Of a stretch of DNA of 21,472 nt, positions 1-8,059 are shown in pieces. Below the pieces are notes generated by a model. It worked only from the letters and a program-made list of their open reading frames with translations. It made no database searches and had not been told where the DNA came from. Both the position numbers and the translations under genes were made by a program. This DNA is from CBFGWV01 sp965652545 (GTDB taxonomy: Bacteria > Pseudomonadota > Gammaproteobacteria > Competibacterales > Competibacteraceae): contig CBFGWV010000051.1 in NCBI GenBank assembly GCA_965652545.1, forward strand, positions 1 to 21,472. The letters run 5' to 3'. How positions within the stretch are numbered: position 1 is the stretch's first letter; every line of letters starts with the position of its first letter.

Positions 1-463
1 GGAAGTTGAACGGCAGGATGTGCACGCTGACCCCATACGGTTCATAGCGGGCGTACTGGAACGACCCGGTCTGGGTGCTGCCGGCGACCTTACCGGCCTC
101 ATCGCGTGCCATCTCGGCGTAATAGCGGAACACGCTGGCGCAGTTGGCGAGCTCGCCCATCGCCTCGGGGAAAGGCTTGCCCATCTCGCGCGTCATGAGT
201 GCGGCGCAGTGGCGCGGGTCGGTGGCCTCGATGGCATTGGCGATGGTGTGTAAGACCTTGGCGCGGGACTTGGCGTCCAGCCGCCGCCAGTGCTTCTGTG
301 CCGCGTTGGCTGCCGCGACCGCGCTGGCGATTTCCGCCTCCGTCACCGTCGGGATGCGGCCGACGGTGGCCAGCGTCGCCGGGTCGATCACCGCCTGCAC
401 CGCGCCGTCGCTGGCGCGGTAGTCGGGGTGCAGGTAGTACACGGGTCGGTCGGTGTCGAACAT
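1..463 (-). CDS. Aldehyde dehydrogenase, N-terminal part (cut by window edge)
   Basis: This is the first 154 codons of an NAD(P)-dependent aldehyde dehydrogenase; the rest, including the catalytic Cys and Glu, lies beyond the left edge. The reading starts MFDTDRPVYYLHPDYRASDG and continues with family-typical stretches: an NPATL-like segment (IDPATLATVGRIPTVTEAEI), the AQKHWR region, the MGKPFPEAMGE helix, and near the edge YEPYGVSVHILPFNF, matching the conserved P-x-G-V-x-x-x-I-x-P-x-N-F segment that approaches the cofactor pocket. The HILPFNF form, instead of the common PWNFP, resembles succinate-semialdehyde-type enzymes, but substrate cannot be assigned. It is the last visible gene of the leftward transporter/glycosyltransferase operon, 51 bp after the kinase, so it probably oxidises an aldehyde made from the imported compound (inference). 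The family call is secure; specificity is not. Confidence 0.9.
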   Translation of the reverse strand, partial: MFDTDRPVYYLHPDYRASDGAVQAVIDPATLATVGRIPTVTEAEIASAVAAANAAQKHWRRLDAKSRAKVLHTIANAIEATDPRHCAALMTREMGKPFPEAMGELANCASVFRYYAEMARDEAGKVAGSTQTGSFQYARYEPYGVSVHILPFNF

Positions 464-514
464 GGCGATGTCCTGTTCAGTCGATTGCCGGCCGCGTGCG
501 TTTCGCCGGGTGGG

Positions 515-1489
515 TCATGGGCCGACCCCGGCCTGGGCGAACAACGCCTGCACGTCCGCCAGCCCGGCCTGCTCCAGCGCCAGCAGCAGCCGTTTGAGCA
601 CCCGTGGATGATGACGCAGGTAGGCGCTCTTGCCGTCGCGGTCGGCCAGACGTTGGAAAATACCGATGACCTTGGCGTGCCGCTGCGCGGCCAGCACCCA
701 GTAGTCGGCCATGAAGCGCTCGTTGTCCACGCCGCGGGCGCCGGCGAGATAGCGCTCGATGAGCCTGGCCTCCAGCCCCGGCGCCAGGTCGCGGCGGGCG
801 TCCTGGCACAAGGACATGAGGTCGTAGGCGCGCGAGCCGTGCAGCGCATCCTGGAAGTCCAGCACGCCACAGGCCGGCACCCCCTCCAGCCCATCGAGGA
901 CCATGAGGTTGTCGACGTGGTAGTCGCGCAGCACCAGGGCCTCGCGCCGGGTGCCGACATCGGCCAGGGCCTCGGCCCAGGCGTCCAGGTAGGTCTCGCG
1001 GTAGGTCGCGACGTCGATCTCCGGGGCATGGGCCGGGACATACCAGTCGGCGAACAGCGCTACCTCGTTGAGCAAGGGCTCCAGGTTGTACGAGGGCAGT
1101 TGCAGCTCGAACGCCCGCGGTGCGCGGTGCAGCGCGATGAGCGCATCCACCGCCAGCTCGTACAAGGGCTGCTCGGTGAAGCCGGCATCCAGCAGGCGGG
1201 TGAAGGTACGGTTGCCGAAGTCCTCGATCAGCGCAAACCCATCCTGCGCGTCCACCTGGTGCACGGCCGGTGTCGACAGGCCGAGCATCTTCAGGTGACG
1301 GGCGATGGTGACAAAACGGTTGATGTCGTCGTAGTCCGGGTCCACGTCCATCAGCAGCACGGGCGTTGCCGCACCGGCGAGACGGAAGTACTGCCGCGGC
1401 GAGGCATCGGCAGGCAGGGCGGTGAGCCGGTTCGGGTCGTGGCCGGCCTGTTTGACGAAGGCGCGGCGTCGTGTGGTGCGGTCGCTCAT
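515..1489 (-). CDS. AmgK-like sugar kinase (aminoglycoside phosphotransferase fold)
   Basis: A 324-residue kinase of the APH/choline kinase fold, closest in layout to the AmgK group (COG3178), whose known members phosphorylate the anomeric hydroxyl of MurNAc/GlcNAc. Visible marks are LPADASPRQYFRL (about 25-37) as the nucleotide loop, LLMDVDPDYDDINRF (about 45-59), the catalytic loop LRDYHVDNLM with D189 and N194, and the metal-binding GVLDFQDA (D211, D214). The C-terminal RHAKVIGIFQRLADRDGKSAYL block is typical of the group. The start is ATG 1489; a TTG at 1495 overlapping the cupin stop is an alternative with no better ribosome site. The usual partner, a MurU-type uridylyltransferase, is absent from the window. 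Sitting with a glycosyltransferase and a polyamine-type importer, it may phosphorylate a sugar or amino alcohol; the actual substrate is unknown. Confidence 0.88.
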   Translation of the reverse strand: MSDRTTRRRAFVKQAGHDPNRLTALPADASPRQYFRLAGAATPVLLMDVDPDYDDINRFVTIARHLKMLGLSTPAVHQVDAQDGFALIEDFGNRTFTRLLDAGFTEQPLYELAVDALIALHRAPRAFELQLPSYNLEPLLNEVALFADWYVPAHAPEIDVATYRETYLDAWAEALADVGTRREALVLRDYHVDNLMVLDGLEGVPACGVLDFQDALHGSRAYDLMSLCQDARRDLAPGLEARLIERYLAGARGVDNERFMADYWVLAAQRHAKVIGIFQRLADRDGKSAYLRHHPRVLKRLLLALEQAGLADVQALFAQAGVGP

Positions 1490-1491
1490 GG

Positions 1492-1836
1492 TCAACGGAT
1501 CATGTACACCTTTTTGACCGTCTCATGGACGGTGCACACGCCTTTCCAATCCTGCGGAAAGAAGGCGGCGGTGTCCGGCTCGATCTCGATGACCTCGCCG
1601 GACTCGTGGACGTAGGTGCAACGCCCCTGCAAAAAATGGCAGAACTCGTCGCGGGTGACGTGGCAGGCCCAGGTGCCCGGGGTGCACACCCACAGCCCGC
1701 ATTCGGAGCGGCCGTCCGCCCCTTTGTGAATGAGCGTGCCGGAGGTGTGCGATTGTCCCTCCAGCATGGTCGGAATGACCCCCCAGTCCGTAAGCTCAGT
1801 CTGGGCCAGGGGGCGCTTGAGTATCGGTGTGGTCAT
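1492..1836 (-). CDS. Small cupin protein (DUF861/EutQ-like, COG3450 type)
   Basis: A 114-residue single-domain cupin. The family pattern is clear: GLWVCTPGTWACHVTRDEF, then CHFLQGRCTYVHESGE, then a proline-containing turn AFFPQDWKGVCTVHETVKKVYMI at the C terminus. This W-x-C-x-P-G ... D-E-F ... L-x-G ... F-P ... G-x-W/C-x-x-H-E-x-x-x-K layout is that of the DUF861 cupins, which often sit beside amine catabolism or aldehyde dehydrogenase genes; most lack an assigned reaction. The start ATG (1836) overlaps the glycosyltransferase stop as ATGA, implying translational coupling, and a GGAAA precedes it. The stop overlaps the region of the kinase start. Cysteines are unusually frequent for a 114-residue protein. 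A metal-dependent isomerase, hydrolase or sensor role is possible; no function can be fixed from sequence alone. Confidence 0.85.
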   Translation of the reverse strand: MTTPILKRPLAQTELTDWGVIPTMLEGQSHTSGTLIHKGADGRSECGLWVCTPGTWACHVTRDEFCHFLQGRCTYVHESGEVIEIEPDTAAFFPQDWKGVCTVHETVKKVYMIR

Positions 1837-3116
1837 CCGTGTGTTTCCAGAAGCTGATTGAGGATATTGGCGGCCTTCGTCTGGCCGTTGCGCGCCTGCA
1901 TGTGCGCCCGGGTCGCAGCCAGCCGCTCGCGCATGGTGGCGTCGTTCAGACAGCGCGACAACCGGTCGGCCAGATCGGCGTCGGTCCAATCGTAGCGGTG
2001 CAGGTGAAAGCCGTGTCCGGTTTCTTCTACCCGGGTGGCGTTGTCGTGCCCGTCCCAGACGAAAGGCATGATGACCGCCGGCTTGCCAAAGTACAGGCAT
2101 TCGGTAAACGAATTGTTGCCCCCGTGGTGGATCACCGCCGCCACCTGCGGGATGACCGAAGGCTGCGGGAACCAACGGTCGATCACGACATTGGGCGGTA
2201 CGCTGTCGTACTGGTCGATGTAATCGCCCACGTTGACCAACGCCCGGTAGGGCAGGGTGGCGAGCGTGGCGATCAGCCGCTTGAGCAGGTCTACATCGCC
2301 TGCGCCCAGGCTGCCGAAGCTGACATACAGCAACGGCTTGTCGGCGTTGGCGGCAAAGGCCGGCACGGTGTAGGGCGCCTCCTTGCGCACGCAGCCTTCC
2401 AGGTACTGGAAGCGCGCCGGGTCCAGGGGTTCGCTGCGGGCGAACTTCACCGGCTCGGGGTAGAGCAGCAGGTTCATGTACGGCGAGGCTTCGAAGAACT
2501 GGCCCAGCGGGTACGGCGCCTCGCCGCAGGCGGCCAGAAAGGCGTTGAAATCCGCATGGAGGGGCGCAATGACCTCGTTGAAACGCGCGCGGAAGGCCGC
2601 GTGGCAGGCGCTGTCGGCCTGACGGCAGCCCGACAGATGGGGCGGAATGGCTGGGTCTTCGATCTCGTTCTCGGAGCAGGAAATGATGCGCACCCACGGC
2701 TTGCCGTACTGCTTGATGGCCGGAAAGAGCACCACATTGTCCACGCAGATCACATCCGGCTGTATGGTGGACAGCACGCGGGGCAGATCTTTCTCCGCCC
2801 ATTTTGCCGAGTCCACGATGGCCTCCCAGCAGTCCTTGACGTAGTTGTCGATCTGCTCGATCGGTGTCTTGCGAAAGTTCGGGATATGGCCGTTGATGAA
2901 GTCCTCCCAGAACTTGGCCATCTTCTCCGGCGGCATGGGCTCGGACAGGTTGACCGGATGCGCCTCGAAGCCATAGCCGCGGTAGACCTCGACAAAACCG
3001 GGGTCGGACAGGAACACGGCCCTGTGGCCCAGTGCCTGCACGGCCTGGGCGATGCCCACGGAGTTGAGCGCGGGGCCGAAGGCCGCCTCGGGAAAGAACG
3101 CGATGGTTTTGCTCAT
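1833..3116 (-). CDS. GT1-family glycosyltransferase (UGT/MGT-like), copy 1
   Basis: A 427-residue GT-B fold glycosyltransferase of the UGT/macrolide-glycosyltransferase kind. The N-terminal acceptor domain opens MSKTIAFFPEAAFGPALNSV; the linker region has PLLYVSFGSLG (about 261-271); the nucleotide-sugar domain has WFPQPSVIPQ (315-324), IHHGGNNSFTEC (329-340, the HGG donor-phosphate loop) and WDGHDNATR (354-362), matching the position where UGTs bind the sugar. ATG 3116 is chosen because GAGGGAGAT lies just upstream; an upstream GTG would add 14 unrelated residues. No signal peptide or membrane segment is seen, so it is cytosolic. It sits 20 bp after the PotA-type ATPase and overlaps the cupin, so it belongs to the transport operon. 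The acceptor is unknown; glycosylating the imported molecule is an inference. A close paralogue lies at 8060-9331. Confidence 0.9.
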   Translation of the reverse strand: MSKTIAFFPEAAFGPALNSVGIAQAVQALGHRAVFLSDPGFVEVYRGYGFEAHPVNLSEPMPPEKMAKFWEDFINGHIPNFRKTPIEQIDNYVKDCWEAIVDSAKWAEKDLPRVLSTIQPDVICVDNVVLFPAIKQYGKPWVRIISCSENEIEDPAIPPHLSGCRQADSACHAAFRARFNEVIAPLHADFNAFLAACGEAPYPLGQFFEASPYMNLLLYPEPVKFARSEPLDPARFQYLEGCVRKEAPYTVPAFAANADKPLLYVSFGSLGAGDVDLLKRLIATLATLPYRALVNVGDYIDQYDSVPPNVVIDRWFPQPSVIPQVAAVIHHGGNNSFTECLYFGKPAVIMPFVWDGHDNATRVEETGHGFHLHRYDWTDADLADRLSRCLNDATMRERLAATRAHMQARNGQTKAANILNQLLETHG

Positions 3117-3136
3117 GGTATCTCCCTCGGGTGTGT

Positions 3137-4195
3137 TCAGTCGGTCAGCACGCGGCATCGCGCGGCCGGAATGCGTACGGTTACGGCATCGCCCGCGGCG
3201 CAGGCCAGCCCATTCGCCTCGCTGGCTTGCAACCGCACCTGCAGGGGCGTGGCGGCCAAATCGGTGGTGATGAACAACTGGCGATCCAGCCCGTGGTAGG
3301 CCGACTCCACCACCCGCCCCGGGACACCGGGCTCACCGGCGACGGCCAGGCCGATGTGCTCCGGGCGCACGGCCAGGCACACCGCATCTCCCGGGCGGGC
3401 GTCCGCGGGTGTCTCGACGGCCAGGGTGAGGCCGGCCGCCTCGACCCCCTCGGGGGTGACATGCGCGTCGATGAAATTCATCGTGCCGATGAAGTCGGCG
3501 ACGAAACGGTCCACCGGGCGCTCGTACACGGCTTCCGGTGTGTCGCATTGCAGGATCCGCCCGTTTCGCAGGATGGCCATGCGATCGGCCATCACCAGCG
3601 CCTCGTCCTGGTCGTGGGTGACGACGATAAAGGTGATGCCCACCTCGTGTTGCAGACGCTTGAGTTCCAGCTGCATCTGCCCGCGCAGCTTCTTGTCCAG
3701 CGCGCCCAGGGGCTCGTCCAGCAACAACACCCGCGGCCGTTTGACCAGTGCCCGTGCCAGGGCCACACGCTGGCGCTGGCCACCGGAGAGTTGGTCGGGA
3801 CGGCGGGTGGCGAACGGGAGCAAATGGGTGGTGGCCAGCATCTCATCGACCCGCCGGGCGATCTCCGCACGCGGGCGCTTTTCCATCTCCAACCCATAAG
3901 CGATGTTCTGGCGCACGCTCATGTGCGGAAACAGCGCGTAGGACTGGAACATCAGGTTCAGCGGCCGGCGGTTCGGCGGCAGCGGGGCGATATCCTGCCC
4001 TTGCAGCAGGATGCGGCCGGCGCTGAGCGTCTCGAAACCTGCCAGCATGCGCAGCAACGTGGTCTTGCCGCAGCCGGAGGGGCCGAGCAGGGCAAAGAAC
4101 TCGTTCTCGCGGATATCCAGCGACACGCCGTCAACGGCGGTGATGCTGCCGTAACGCTTGACGACCTTGTCGATGACCAGCAGGGGATCGCTCAT
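3137..4195 (-). CDS. potA-like: Polyamine-type ABC transporter ATPase (PotA/PotG-like)
   Basis: A 352-residue ATPase that would power the import system of the next three genes. Walker A is GPSGCGKT (38-45), the Q-loop is in LMFQSYALFPHM (81-92), the signature is LSGGQRQR (136-143) and Walker B is LLLDEPLGALD (157-167), with the switch His in VVTHDQDEA. The C-terminal 110 residues form the TOBE/MOI regulatory domain found in PotA, FbpC and MalK, including CLAVRPEHI. Order and length match PotA/PotG. Its ATG (4195) overlaps the upstream permease stop as ATGA. Substrates of this family include spermidine, putrescine, 2-aminoethylphosphonate, and other small cations or opine-like compounds, so the polyamine label is only a class name here. 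Interaction with the two permeases through their EAA loops is expected. Confidence 0.95.
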   Translation of the reverse strand: MSDPLLVIDKVVKRYGSITAVDGVSLDIRENEFFALLGPSGCGKTTLLRMLAGFETLSAGRILLQGQDIAPLPPNRRPLNLMFQSYALFPHMSVRQNIAYGLEMEKRPRAEIARRVDEMLATTHLLPFATRRPDQLSGGQRQRVALARALVKRPRVLLLDEPLGALDKKLRGQMQLELKRLQHEVGITFIVVTHDQDEALVMADRMAILRNGRILQCDTPEAVYERPVDRFVADFIGTMNFIDAHVTPEGVEAAGLTLAVETPADARPGDAVCLAVRPEHIGLAVAGEPGVPGRVVESAYHGLDRQLFITTDLAATPLQVRLQASEANGLACAAGDAVTVRIPAARCRVLTD

Positions 4196-4980
4196 GCGCT
4201 GTCCAGCGTCTTGTTGAAGCGTTGCGACAGCAGCAGGGCCACAGCGCTGAAGCCCATGACCAGCGTCGCCAGGGCATTGACCTCCGGGGTGATGCCGAAG
4301 CGGATCATCGAATAGATCTGCATCGGCAAAGTGATCGAGTCGCGCCCGGCGCCGGCGGTGAAGAAGGCGATGATGAACTCATCCACCGACAGCGTGAACG
4401 CCAGCAACGCACCGGCGACGACCGCCGGCAGGATCACCGGCAGGGTGATACGGCGGAAGGTCGTGAACGCGCCGGCACCCAGATCGCGCGAGGCCTCGAC
4501 AATGGAAAAGTCGAAGCTCTTCAACCGCGCCCGTACCACCGCGCACACGAATGCCAGGTCGAACACCACATGGCTGACGATGATGGTGTGCAGCCCGAGT
4601 GTCACATCCATGCGGCTAAAGAACGTCAGCAAGGCCACCGCCAGCACGATGTCGGGGATGATCATCGGTGAGAAGGCGAGCGCTTCGAGCACGCTGCCCT
4701 TGCGGGCGCGGGTTTCCAGGGCAAAGGCCAGCAAGGTCCCCAGCACGGTGGCCACGGCGGTGGCGGCAAGGGCGACGATCAGCGTGTTCCAGGCTGCCGA
4801 CAAGATATTGCTGTTGCCGGCCAATGCCACGTACCAGCGGGTGGAGAACCCCGACCAGGCCGTTGGCAGGCCGCTGTCGTTGAACGACAGCAGCACCAGC
4901 ACGGCGATGGGGATGTACAGAAAGGCGAACACCGCGGCGAGGATCAGGCGGCCGGCCCAGGGTGAGGGGCGCTCAGTCAT
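4192..4980 (-). CDS. potC-like: Polyamine-type ABC permease (PotC/PotI-like)
   Basis: A 262-residue inner-membrane permease with about six hydrophobic segments, beginning with LILAAVFAFLYIPIAVLVLLSF. The cytoplasmic EAA loop that docks on the ATPase reads VEASRDLGAGAFTTFRRITLP, the family consensus. An ALPTAWSGFSTRWY-like stretch (SGLPTAWSGFSTRWYVAL) after the first segment is the usual PotC/PotI periplasmic signature. ATG 4980 is used; two in-frame GTG codons (4983 and 4989) lie just upstream and there is no clear ribosome site for any of them. The start overlaps the end of the PotB-like gene by 8 bp and its stop overlaps the ATPase start, so translation of the set is probably coupled. Confidence 0.94.
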   Translation of the reverse strand: MTERPSPWAGRLILAAVFAFLYIPIAVLVLLSFNDSGLPTAWSGFSTRWYVALAGNSNILSAAWNTLIVALAATAVATVLGTLLAFALETRARKGSVLEALAFSPMIIPDIVLAVALLTFFSRMDVTLGLHTIIVSHVVFDLAFVCAVVRARLKSFDFSIVEASRDLGAGAFTTFRRITLPVILPAVVAGALLAFTLSVDEFIIAFFTAGAGRDSITLPMQIYSMIRFGITPEVNALATLVMGFSAVALLLSQRFNKTLDSA

Positions 4981-5839
4981 CACGCGCACCGAGGTGCTCG
5001 CCGCCGATGCGGGCGGTGACCTTCGCCTGCAGGAACAGCACCGCCATCATGATGCCCATCAGTGCCATGCCCAGTGCGGCGCCGAAGGGCCAGTCATTGG
5101 CAGTGAGAAACTGGTCGTAGACCAGGTTGCCGATCATCTGGAAGCGCCCGCCGCCGAGCAGGGCAGGGGTGACGAAGTTGCCGATCGACAGCACGAACAC
5201 GAACACTGCACCGGCAGCGATGCCCGGTGCGGTCAGCGGCAGAGTGACGCGCACGAACGTCGTTGCTGCTGACGCCCCCAGGTCGCGCGAGGCCTCCAGC
5301 AATTCGCGGTTCAGTCGCGAGAGGGTGGCGTAGATCGCCAGAATCACGAAGGGCAGGTAGTTGTAGACCAGCCCGACGATGACCGCCCCCTCGGTGTACA
5401 GCAGCGACAAGGGCTCGCCGCTGTAGCCCAGGCTGCGCAGGCCGTGGTTGATCAGCCCCTCGCGATTGAGCAGGACGATCCATGCGTAAGTGCGGATCAG
5501 GTAATTGCTCCAGAACGGCAGCACGGCCAGGAACAACAGCACCGGCTGCACCCGCCGCGGTGCCCGGGCGATGGCATAGGCGGCCGGGTAGGCGATGAGC
5601 ACCGCCAGCAGCGTAGCGGTGCCGGCGATGCGTGCGGAGGTCAGCACGATGCCCGCGTACAAGGGGTCGACCACGCGGGCGATGTTCTCCCAGGTCAAGG
5701 TGTACTCGACGCCGCCATACAGCCCGCGGGTAAAGAACGCGTACACGAACACCATCAGGCAGGGCACCACCATGAACAGCATCAACCACCCCACCGGTGG
5801 CGCGGCCAGCAGGTTGGGGCGGGTGCTGCGGTAGGCCAT
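4973..5839 (-). CDS. potB-like: Polyamine-type ABC permease (PotB/PotH-like)
   Basis: A 288-residue permease, partner of the PotC-like protein. The first membrane segment LMLFMVVPCLMVFVYAFF is followed by a periplasmic part, then NYLIRTYAWIVLLNREGLIN, a conserved PotB/PotH block, and the EAA loop LEASRDLGASAATTFVRVTLP. The segment SIGNFVTPALLGGGRFQMIGNLVYDQF is also diagnostic, since PotB proteins carry the equivalent F-x-x-P-x-x-L-G-G. The start is ATG 5839, 13 bp after the binding-protein stop; the ribosome site is weak. No irregularity is seen. Confidence 0.95.
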   Translation of the reverse strand: MAYRSTRPNLLAAPPVGWLMLFMVVPCLMVFVYAFFTRGLYGGVEYTLTWENIARVVDPLYAGIVLTSARIAGTATLLAVLIAYPAAYAIARAPRRVQPVLLFLAVLPFWSNYLIRTYAWIVLLNREGLINHGLRSLGYSGEPLSLLYTEGAVIVGLVYNYLPFVILAIYATLSRLNRELLEASRDLGASAATTFVRVTLPLTAPGIAAGAVFVFVLSIGNFVTPALLGGGRFQMIGNLVYDQFLTANDWPFGAALGMALMGIMMAVLFLQAKVTARIGGEHLGARDD

Positions 5840-5852
5840 GGTGGTGTTCGGC

Positions 5853-6920
5853 TCAGTTCGCCGCCTTGATCTCGCTTACCGCGCGGGCGTAGTCGCGCTG
5901 GGCCGCGCCAAGGTCGCGCATCAGCTCATAACCCATCAGCTGCGCCGGCTGCATGCCCATGTTGGGGTAGGTCTCGATCGTGGCCGGGTCGATCCGCGCC
6001 ATTGCCGCCTGGTTGGGCACTTTGTAGAGGATGTTCTCCGCCGCCCAGGCGTGGTTGCCCGCATCGAGGATGAAGTTCAGGAACTGGTGCGCGGCCGCCT
6101 TGTTCTCGGATGCCTCCATGACCACCATGGTGTCCACCCACAGGTCCGAGCCCTCCTCGGGCACTACGAAGCGGATGTCCGGGTTTTCGGCGATGCCATA
6201 GTTGCACCAGCCGTCCCAGGCGTGGACCAGCGAGGCCTCGCCGGAGACCAGCTTGGAATAAAACGTCGTGTCGTCGTAAGCCAGCAGGGTTTTCTTGGCG
6301 GCGATCAAGCGGGCTTTGGCATCGTCGATAGCCGCCGGGTCGGCGGCGTTGACCGAATGCCCGCCGGCGATCAAACCCGCTGCCATCAGCCAGCGGTCGG
6401 TTGCCAGCATGGTGGTCTTGCCCTTGAGCGCATCGGACGGTTCGAGCAACTGCGCCCAACTCGTCACCTCGTCGTCCACGAGGTCGGAGCGGTAGCACAG
6501 CCCCGTCGTCCCCCAGGTGTAGGGCACGGAGAAGGCATTGCCCGGGTCGTAGGCCAGTTCGGCGGCCTCGGGATAGAGGTTGACGAGGTTCGGGACCTCA
6601 TCGGCGTTGATCGGGGCGAGCAGGCCCTGGTGCTGGAGCACCTCGGCAAATGGGGAGGATACGAACACCACGTCGTAGCCCCGGCCTTTGCCGGCCATGA
6701 GCTTGCCCATGACCTCCTCATTGGTGGCGTGGTTGACGACCTCGAGCTCCAGCCCGGTCGCGGCCTTGAACTGCTCGGCGATGTCGGGGGCCATGTAGCC
6801 GTCCCAGTTGGAGACGACGAGGTCGGCGGCATTGGCCGTGCCGGTCGCCAGGACCAGGCCGAGGGCCGACGCGGACAGCGATACACAGCGGTGGAAACGA
6901 CGGACGGGCGTGCTGTTCAC
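5853..6920 (-). CDS. potD-like: Periplasmic substrate-binding protein, PotD/PotF type
   Basis: A 355-residue exported solute-binding protein, first gene of the leftward operon. The start is GTG 6920 with CAGGAG about 10 bp upstream. Residues 1-31 form a Sec signal peptide ending at the likely cleavage site TANA/AD. The mature part begins LVVSNWDGYMAPDIAEQF, matching the y-N-W-x-x-Y-i-x-P opening of PotD/PotF. Further marks are YDVVFVSSPFAEVL, AFSVPYTWGTTGLCYRSD, and EEGSDLWVDTMVV, where E and D residues commonly contact the cationic ligand. Also typical is HAWDGW at the hinge region. The ligand could be a polyamine, but related proteins bind other amines, so identity is open. Leftward expression is probably set by the intergenic region shared with the divergent GntR gene. 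Confidence 0.94.
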   Translation of the reverse strand: MNSTPVRRFHRCVSLSASALGLVLATGTANAADLVVSNWDGYMAPDIAEQFKAATGLELEVVNHATNEEVMGKLMAGKGRGYDVVFVSSPFAEVLQHQGLLAPINADEVPNLVNLYPEAAELAYDPGNAFSVPYTWGTTGLCYRSDLVDDEVTSWAQLLEPSDALKGKTTMLATDRWLMAAGLIAGGHSVNAADPAAIDDAKARLIAAKKTLLAYDDTTFYSKLVSGEASLVHAWDGWCNYGIAENPDIRFVVPEEGSDLWVDTMVVMEASENKAAAHQFLNFILDAGNHAWAAENILYKVPNQAAMARIDPATIETYPNMGMQPAQLMGYELMRDLGAAQRDYARAVSEIKAAN

Positions 6921-7113
6921 AGGTTTTGCGCTCCTGGATCGGTCGCAGCCGTGGTGCTGCGTTGGCCGGTTTTTCTGCTAGCTTTGACTGTACTGTTTAG
7001 CAAAATAATACAAACGTGCAAGCGGCAACTGCCTTGTGGCGTAAAGGGATGGCCGCTTGCGTCGATGCATTCTTCGCGGGCAGCATGCGTCTGCGACCGG
7101 CAGAGGTGGATGG
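6921..7113. promoter_or_regulatory. Divergent promoter/operator region between binding-protein and GntR genes
   Basis: This 193-bp gap separates the leftward operon from the rightward regulator. An AT-rich island lies at about 6983-7016 in otherwise GC-rich DNA. It holds TTGACT (6984-6989), a good -35 element for rightward transcription, followed after about 17 bp by AATACA/TAATAC as a weak -10. Read leftward the same island gives TATTAT (7010-7005), a plausible -10 with no clear -35. The stretch TACTGTTTAGCAAAATAATA is the likeliest place for the GntR protein to bind, but no perfect palindrome is visible, so the operator is inferred from position. The strong AGAGGTGG ribosome site for the GntR gene is at the right end. 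Confidence 0.5.
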
Positions 7114-8046
7114 ATGGCAAGCGAACCGACACGGCTGCGGCTTCGCCATGTGGAGCTTGCGCAACGGATACTGGCGTTCACCGTCGAAGGCGGCATGCGC
7201 CGTGGCGAGCGGCTGGCCGAGCAACAGTTGGCCGCGTATTGCAAGGTTTCACGCACGCCGGTGCGCAAGGCGCTGCGCATTCTGGCCGAACGTGGCATCG
7301 TCGCCGCCGACCCGGACGGTGGCTATTGCCTGGCGCTCGACCCGGCCGGCGTGCCGGATCTGGACGCCGGGCTGCCCACCACCGCCGAGGAGCTGTTGTA
7401 CAACGCCATCCTGCGCGATCTGAGCGCCGGCCGGATCGGTGACGCGCAGACCGTGGCCCATTTGCAGCGGCGCTACGACGCCCCCCGTGTTGCGGTACAA
7501 AATGCGTTATTGCGACTGTCTGAAGACCAGCTCGTCGAACGTGCGCCGGGGCAGCAATGGGTGTTCAAGCGTTTCGCCGTGGGGGCGGAGGCCGAGGCCG
7601 CCAGCTACGGCTTTCGCCTGGCGCTGGAGCCCGCGGCCTTGCTGGCCGATGGCTTTCGGCCCGACCCGGCTGCGTTTGCCGGCTTGCGCCAGGTTATGGA
7701 AACCCTCGCCGGCCAGGACGAGGGGCGCTTCGATCAACGGTTGTTCGAGCGCAGCGACATGGATTTTCACACCATGATCGCCCGCGCCTGCGGCAACGCC
7801 TTCATGGCCGAAAGCCTGACGAGCCACCACCGGCGCCGGCGCAGCGGCATGACCCCGGCCCACGCCCAGGTGTTTCGCCTGATGCAATCCAATGCCGAGC
7901 ATTTGCAGATCCTGGAGCAGATCGAGCGTGGCCAGATGGAGCTGGCCGCCGACCTGATGCGGGTGCATTTGCAGATGTCGCGCTCGCAGCGTCCACGCCT
8001 GCTGGGCCGCGGCGTGCCACCGCCGTTCCGCGCGGTGGGCGGCTGA
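7114..8046 (+). CDS. GntR-family regulator with two winged-helix modules and FCD-like domain
   Basis: A 310-residue transcription factor, divergent from the transport operon and probably its ligand-responsive regulator. Residues 8-75 form a GntR winged helix (GERLAEQQLAAYCKVSRTPVRKALRILAERG region). Residues 88-155 look like a second, degenerate winged helix: ELLYNAILRDLSAGRIGD, then RYDAPRVAVQNALLRLSEDQLVER. The C-terminal 150 residues look like an FCD ligand domain, with the metal-type D-x-x-H in SDMDFHTMI and later His residues in AEHLQIL and RVHLQMS. Ordinary FadR/FCD proteins have one winged helix and about 230 residues, so the extra module explains the length. ATG 7114 is chosen for the AGAGGTGG ribosome site; a GTG-type upstream extension would add unrelated sequence. 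The following glycosyltransferase starts 13 bp after its stop. Confidence 0.9.
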   Translation: MASEPTRLRLRHVELAQRILAFTVEGGMRRGERLAEQQLAAYCKVSRTPVRKALRILAERGIVAADPDGGYCLALDPAGVPDLDAGLPTTAEELLYNAILRDLSAGRIGDAQTVAHLQRRYDAPRVAVQNALLRLSEDQLVERAPGQQWVFKRFAVGAEAEAASYGFRLALEPAALLADGFRPDPAAFAGLRQVMETLAGQDEGRFDQRLFERSDMDFHTMIARACGNAFMAESLTSHHRRRRSGMTPAHAQVFRLMQSNAEHLQILEQIERGQMELAADLMRVHLQMSRSQRPRLLGRGVPPPFRAVGG

Positions 8047-8059
8047 TGGCGATGCGTGC

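Noticed and set aside
290..1615. Long plus-strand open frame of 441 codons opposite the kinase and cupin genes
   Set aside because: It is antisense to clearly recognisable proteins, rich in Arg, Gly, His and Val as expected from the complementary strand of GC-rich genes, and matches no family.
1492..2802. Apparent 436-codon minus-strand protein ending in the cupin domain
   Set aside because: Only the last 114 residues (from ATG 1836) are protein-like; the upstream part is an off-frame reading of the glycosyltransferase gene, so no fusion exists.
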